A stretch of DNA of 57,892 nucleotides, taken from positions 1 through 57,892 of the forward strand of contig JAQCEJ010000027.1 of NCBI GenBank assembly GCA_027618475.1, read 5' to 3'. The stretch's first letter is position 1, and each line of letters begins with the position of its first letter. This DNA is from Planctomycetota bacterium. GTDB taxonomy: Bacteria > Planctomycetota > Planctomycetia > Planctomycetales > Planctomycetaceae. Below, piece after piece: positions 53,849 to 57,892 of this stretch. Made by a program: the position numbers and the translations under genes. The notes under the pieces are model-generated. The model was not told where the DNA came from. It did no database searches and saw only the letters and a program-made list of their open reading frames with translations.

Positions 53849-55455
53849 TATTTCGCTTCCAACTCTCTGAATCTCAACGTGTAGTAACCAATTAAAAGAC
53901 AAGGAAGGGCATAACCCAGAGTAATCAACAGGCAGGGAACCATCGCGGCTTCCCAGGAAACGTCAAATCCGTTGGCCACGTAAGGCGACATGCGGAACAC
54001 ACCAAAATCGGGAATGATGTGCTGCACCAGCCACAACAACTTCTTGAAGATCTGGTCGATTCCAAACATCACCTTGGTCGCGGCGCTGTCGTCGATCTCC
54101 ACGGTTGGATTCAAATGGTAAACCAAGCGGTAGATCGATTCGACCAGCCCCGAACCATGTTCCTGTCCCGTCACGACCCGGCCCATAAACTCGCGCATCC
54201 CCTGGCCGATGATCAGGAACGTAAACACGGCGAGCGTCGCCACCGGACCTTTCACAAAACAGCTGACCGAGACCCCCAGCATCACGATCATGCACATCAT
54301 CAGCCAGATCCCCAGAACCGATTTCGAAAACGAGACGGCAAACGGGCGGTCGGCCAGGCGGATGAACAGGTCGGGGCGGGCCATCCCCAGATATTGTCCG
54401 GCGTCGAGACATTGCACTTCGACTCTCAGTTTATTCCCGCCATCTTCGGGGTCGGTATAAACAAGATCGTTGAACAGGTCGAAGCTCTTCAATTCGCCGG
54501 TCTGTTCATCGACCTCGGTCATCTTGCGATCGATGACGAGGGTGGCGTCTTGATATTCCTTCACTTCGAACGGTTTTCCGGGCAGACTGATGTTCTTGAC
54601 GGGATTAACGAAAATGAATCGCGCGAGCAGTCCTTTTTCCATATTTCCTTTGTGGGTTCGAAACGCTTCGAATTTCGTTTCGAGAACCATCTGATCGCCG
54701 ACGCGCTGTTCGGAAACATCGTCGAACGTCCAGACGGCACGGGCTTTGGTCGCCCCTTCAACATAACTGCGGAAGTCCCAGATATCGCCGACGTTTACGC
54801 CGGACCCCTGTTTTCCTTCTCGGTTGATAAACGTCAAGGTGCCGTAGACCGGCACACGCGCCACGAGACTCGGTTTCGCCTCGTCGGGAATCTGCCGGAA
54901 GATCCAGACGTAGCCGATCACCCCCATCAGCAGCAGCACGATCGTTCCGACGCTGATGTATCCCACCATGCGGCCTAAGACGATTTCATGCCGGCGAATC
55001 GGCTTGGTGACGACAGTGTGCAGCGAACGGAGTCGAATGTCTTCGGGAACGCCCCAGCACGACAGCAGCAACATGACCGGCAGAATCAACCAACTGATCG
55101 CCGTCAACACGAAGACGATGTACGATTTTGCCTGAAGTTCCGGCCGGTTCGACGGGTTCGACAAAAACCAGCCGGCAAACATGAACAATGCTGCGAAGAC
55201 GAAAAAGACATACAACGCCTTACGGCGTTTGGATTCCTGAAACGTCAGCAGCGCGACCGCACCGATCCGTCGGCACGACGTCGAAAAGAAATCGCTGAAA
55301 CTCGACGTGACGGCACCAATGACCGCGCCGGCCCGTCCTGAAGCCACGCCCGTCATGAACGCGACGAAAAAGGCAATGCCGAGACAACTGCCGAACACGG
55401 CGAGCCAGTGTCCCAGCGCGAGCAACACATTGTAGGGTTGGGGATCGAATGACAT
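53848..55455 (-). CDS. ABC-2-type transporter permease
   Basis: Membrane subunit of an ABC exporter, 535 aa. Hydrophobic helices are visible around residues 12-40, 80-98, 112-135, 168-190, 375-397 and near 400-420 and 505-530. A large soluble domain (about 195-370) between the fourth and fifth helices looks extracytoplasmic and beta-rich, and is unusual in simple ABC-2 permeases. It follows the ATPase gene by 167 bp and overlaps the next gene by one base (TAATG). The cargo is unknown. Confidence 0.9.
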   Translation of the reverse strand: MSFDPQPYNVLLALGHWLAVFGSCLGIAFFVAFMTGVASGRAGAVIGAVTSSFSDFFSTSCRRIGAVALLTFQESKRRKALYVFFVFAALFMFAGWFLSNPSNRPELQAKSYIVFVLTAISWLILPVMLLLSCWGVPEDIRLRSLHTVVTKPIRRHEIVLGRMVGYISVGTIVLLLMGVIGYVWIFRQIPDEAKPSLVARVPVYGTLTFINREGKQGSGVNVGDIWDFRSYVEGATKARAVWTFDDVSEQRVGDQMVLETKFEAFRTHKGNMEKGLLARFIFVNPVKNISLPGKPFEVKEYQDATLVIDRKMTEVDEQTGELKSFDLFNDLVYTDPEDGGNKLRVEVQCLDAGQYLGMARPDLFIRLADRPFAVSFSKSVLGIWLMMCMIVMLGVSVSCFVKGPVATLAVFTFLIIGQGMREFMGRVVTGQEHGSGLVESIYRLVYHLNPTVEIDDSAATKVMFGIDQIFKKLLWLVQHIIPDFGVFRMSPYVANGFDVSWEAAMVPCLLITLGYALPCLLIGYYTLRFRELEAK

Positions 55456-55622
55456 GGCGACACGTTTACTTTACTTCAATGTGATAACGAAACGAACAAG
55501 AACTTATGAATTCGGACGGCCTGTTTTTTCGCGAAAAATCGGGTGATCCTCTTTCGCCGTCACGGACAAAAATCTCAGCAGCGGGTCACGACCGCAAGGT
55601 CGCTTCGGCAATCGCCGCGTAG

Positions 55623-56552
55623 TTATTTCGACGCCACGGGCTGTTCGGTTGTCTTCGCTTCGGCTCCCTGTTCGGGAGGAACGTAACGTTGACCGGGACG
55701 CGCCTGGCTTTCTTCCACCGTTTTGAGGAACAGTTCTTCGAGGGTCGTCCGCGGATGATCCACACGCTTGACGCTCGCATTATGTTTTGCGAGTGCGGCT
55801 TCGACATCTTTAATCGCCTCGGGTGAGAGCTGCGACGTGCGGATATTCGTTTCCTCGTGCGATTCGAGTAACTGGTCGACCCGTCCGAGCGTCTTCAATT
55901 CTCCCTGATAGAGAATGGCGATGCGGTCGCAGACGTCTTCGACGTCGGCCAGCAGGTGACTGCACATCACGACCGTTTTTCCCTCATCTTTCAATTTGAG
56001 AATCAGGTCTTTCATATCCTTGGTGCCGAGCGGATCGAGACCGCTGGTCGGTTCGTCGAGCAGCACGAGATCGGGATTGTTGATCAACGCCTGCGCCAGT
56101 CCGATGCGGCGGGTCATCCCTTTAGAATACTCTTTCAACTGACGGCGACGGGCATGTTGCAGGCCGACCGATTCGATCAGTTGATTCGACCGCTCGACCC
56201 GCTGTGCTTTGCTCATGTTGAACAGGCGGCCGTAAAAATCGAGCGTTTCGTCGGCGTTCAGAAAGCGGTACAGATACGATTCTTCCGGCAGATAGCCGAT
56301 CTTTTCGTTCTTGTCGACGTCGACGGCGGGTTTTCCCAGCACCGAAATTTCGCCCGAAGAGGGAAAGAGCAACCCGAGCAGCAACTTCATCGTTGTGGTT
56401 TTGCCCGAACCATTCGGCCCCAGCAGGCCGAATACTTCACCTTTGTGAACATCCAGACTGAGCGATTTCAGAGCTTGAACTTTGGGACGCCCCCAGAAGT
56501 CGCGGTAAATCTTGGAAAGGTTCTTGATCTCGATGACATTCTCTTGCGACAT
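55623..56552 (-). CDS. ABC transporter ATP-binding protein
   Basis: A 309-aa ATPase that drives the ABC-2 permease. Walker A GPNGSGKT (45-52), the Q-loop region near [13 protein letters not shown] (93-105), the signature [15 protein letters not shown] (about 143-157), Walker [13 protein letters not shown] (about 163-174) and the H-loop in [14 protein letters not shown] (about 195-208) are all present. The C-terminal 80 residues hold the usual extension ([20 protein letters not shown], then [14 protein letters not shown]). A Gln/Pro/Glu-rich tail ends the protein. It is the first gene of the operon. Confidence 0.96.
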   Translation of the reverse strand: MSQENVIEIKNLSKIYRDFWGRPKVQALKSLSLDVHKGEVFGLLGPNGSGKTTTMKLLLGLLFPSSGEISVLGKPAVDVDKNEKIGYLPEESYLYRFLNADETLDFYGRLFNMSKAQRVERSNQLIESVGLQHARRRQLKEYSKGMTRRIGLAQALINNPDLVLLDEPTSGLDPLGTKDMKDLILKLKDEGKTVVMCSHLLADVEDVCDRIAILYQGELKTLGRVDQLLESHEETNIRTSQLSPEAIKDVEAALAKHNASVKRVDHPRTTLEELFLKTVEESQARPGQRYVPPEQGAEAKTTEQPVASK

Positions 56553-57340
56553 GACACTACCCTACATTGATGACGCTGAAAAAATAGACAAAGATTCAAA
56601 AAAGCCGCGTTGAAGAGATCGCGACACTTGAAGTTACGCCTCGATGGGAAAATCTGTTGGAAGAATGCCCCCCGGAATCGGAAATTCGTAGCGGGAGCAT
56701 GTGTTCACAGTTCGGACGTTCGTTCCCCCCGCTTTTCAGAGAGGATCGAACCCCGACCCATCAATGTATAAAGGGGCCAGACGCGACGCAAGATACTTGT
56801 CGGGTTTTCCCCAAAAGCGACCCGGAACGGTGGCGATTGTGACAATCATTGAAAATTGTCCGTTTTTTCACGAAATACCCCCCGGGCCGCACACCACGCC
56901 ACAAGAGCCGCGCACAGAGTAAGCGGTCAGTCCCATCCATCGAAAGCCTGTGGATGTTGTCGATAGAAAAAAGCGGGTCCACAGAGGAACGCAGCTTTTT
57001 CGATGCTCAAGGTACGTCGCAGAGTTTTCTGCGGGCCGAATTCCCCGGTTTACATGATACGGCAAAGCTCCCCGAATTCACGCGTGCCACGGCTCTGCGA
57101 ACCGTGAAAAATGGGGATAGGCGTTATCCGAGATCGATCTGGTCAACGCGCGACGGAGCATCTTTTTCTTCGGCGAGGGCTTTCGTCGGATGCTGCTGAC
57201 ACACAAAAACCGTTTCTCATTTCATGGCGTGCCACTGGCTCCAGCCAGTGTTCTTCGGATGTCTCGCGATGAACCAGATCGTCGGAGCGTCTGGTATGAA
57301 TGAATTGTACACGAGCGAAAACGGGTTGACGATATGTCTT
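56553..57340. other. Long non-coding upstream region
   Basis: About 790 bp with no supported gene. Hairpin remnants are visible at 57081-57117 (CCACGG/CCGTG followed by AAAAATGGGG) and 57229-57250 (CACTGGCT-CC-AGCCAGTG). An inverted CTGTGGA/TCCACAG pair (56949-56985) resembles DnaA-box halves. The promoter of the ABC operon should lie near 56580-56640, but no clear hexamers were found. Confidence 0.5.
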
Positions 57341-57468
57341 CAGCGGGTAGCTCCGGTTGCTCGCAACCGGAGCCACAAAGCGGAAGGAGGCAACCGGACC
57401 TCATACGGGGTGAGCCTCTTGTCGTTGCGCGACACCGGCTGGCAAGCAACCGGTGCTACCCGGCTGCG
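57341..57468. repeat. Mirrored CCGGTTGC hairpin pair
   Basis: Outer ends CGGGTAGC (57344-57351) and GCTACCCG (57455-57462) are complementary. The left hairpin GCTCCGGTTGC-TC-GCAACCGGAGC and the right one, ACCGG/CCGGT with GGCAAGCAACC, are mirror images in sequence and loop. A REP-like palindrome near the right edge of the window. Confidence 0.75.
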
Positions 57469-57503
57469 ACCCCCTCCGGGGTCGACGCGAATATGAACGC
57501 ATA

Positions 57504-57561
57504 CCGGTGGTTTCGCTGACGCTCAACCGACCGGCTAATTGCTGCGATCCCTGTCGGGATC
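57504..57561 (-). repeat. Double-hairpin repeat, copy 2
   Basis: Read on the minus strand: hairpin GATCCCGACAGGGATC, linker GCAGCAATTAG, then hairpin CCGGTCGGTT/AAACCACCGG. It aligns base by base, with few substitutions, to 29532-29587. Confidence 0.8.
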
Positions 57562-57705
57562 GAGACACGGCCACGCGTGACGTTGCTGGGATTTAACATT
57601 CGAGGTCTCCACGCCAAGTGTATCCTCTCGCTTCCTTCGAAAATTCGGTCATTCGGCATTGATTCGACATTCGGATTTCGACATTCGACATTCCGGGTGA
57701 AAGGC

Positions 57706-57750
57706 ACCCTCATCCGGCCTGCGGACACCTTCTCCCCGAGGGAGAAGGAA
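57706..57750 (+). repeat. Half-unit of the CTCTCCC repeat family
   Basis: CACCCTCATCCGGCCTGCGG followed by hairpin CCTTCTCCC-CGA-GGGAGAAGG. It is related in order and sequence to the right half of the element at 19708-19885. The mirror half is not seen in the remaining 140 bases. Confidence 0.6.
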
Positions 57751-57892
57751 ATTTTGAAAGGCGCAAACACGAATTGGGTTGCGCGCAACGTTTTTGAAAC
57801 CATTTTATGCTGGCGTGATCGCTGAAAATGCATCGATGTTTATGAATATGCAAAACCGTGTCGAAAGCGCGCATTTTTGGCGAAAAACGCGC

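Noticed and set aside
56949-56985. Inverted CTGTGGA/TCCACAG pair as DnaA boxes or origin
   Set aside because: Only two partial matches, no AT-rich unwinding region or dnaA/dnaN/gyrB neighbours.
57640-57700. Short TTCGACATTC direct repeats near the right edge
   Set aside because: Irregular spacing and small unit, no CRISPR-like spacers; probably a simple slippage tract.

Overview
The window reads as an accessory-rich stretch of a planctomycete chromosome (phylum Planctomycetota). The evidence is lineage-typical gene families: two PSCyt1-DUF1549-DUF1553 proteins, each followed by a DUF1501 protein, a PEP-CTERM protein, a PQQ-type beta-propeller with EF-hands, a fragment-like J domain fused to LamG, and long secreted proteins of unknown function. 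Genus and species cannot be named from the sequence alone. About 45 genes are supported, with one tRNA (tRNA-Phe), two decayed genes and an unusually dense set of palindromic intergenic repeats.

Layout. 149-13399: secreted catabolic block, two PSCyt1/DUF1549/DUF1553 + DUF1501 cassettes around a glycoside-hydrolase-like protein, closed by an acetyl-esterase-like hydrolase. 13635-18383: PQQ propeller, hemolysin III membrane protein, cold-shock protein with its own promoter and a strong terminator, an exported amidohydrolase and a small conserved protein. 18610-24404: lipoprotein, folD, pgpA, nirA-type sulfite/nitrite reductase and a PEP-CTERM protein. 24784-31072: tRNA-Phe, a toxin-antitoxin locus whose toxin is dead and antitoxin intact, a J-like/LamG protein, an SGNH-like/lactonase fusion, a membrane-anchored protein and a small membrane ORF broken by TGA. 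31073-34754: HSL-type esterase, YbdK-type carboxylate-amine ligase, M20 amidohydrolase.

34861-39936 is the clearest functional unit: an ArsR repressor, rhodanese/DUF2892 membrane protein, thioredoxin, persulfide dioxygenase-rhodanese fusion, TauE/SafE exporter and sulfide:quinone oxidoreductase, all on the minus strand. Together they would oxidise sulfide to persulfide, then to sulfite/thiosulfate, and export the product. A consensus promoter precedes arsR and a perfect inverted repeat lies just downstream of it.

40327-56552 holds two lipoprotein-like proteins (one with a very long Ala/Gly/Pro-rich region), a redoxin, a YdjY-like protein, alpha/beta hydrolases, a zinc-ribbon membrane protein, bioD and an ABC-2 exporter operon (ATPase, permease, translationally coupled membrane protein). 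56553-57892 is non-coding and ends in repeat remnants.

No CRISPR array, phage, intact transposase or classical defence system was seen. The most noteworthy non-genic signal is the palindromic repeats: several families, some present twice in this window (79-85 bp element at 38408 and 49766; 56-58 bp double hairpin at 29532 and 57504; shared outer ends at 27153 and 33302), with stem changes that preserve pairing around constant loops.
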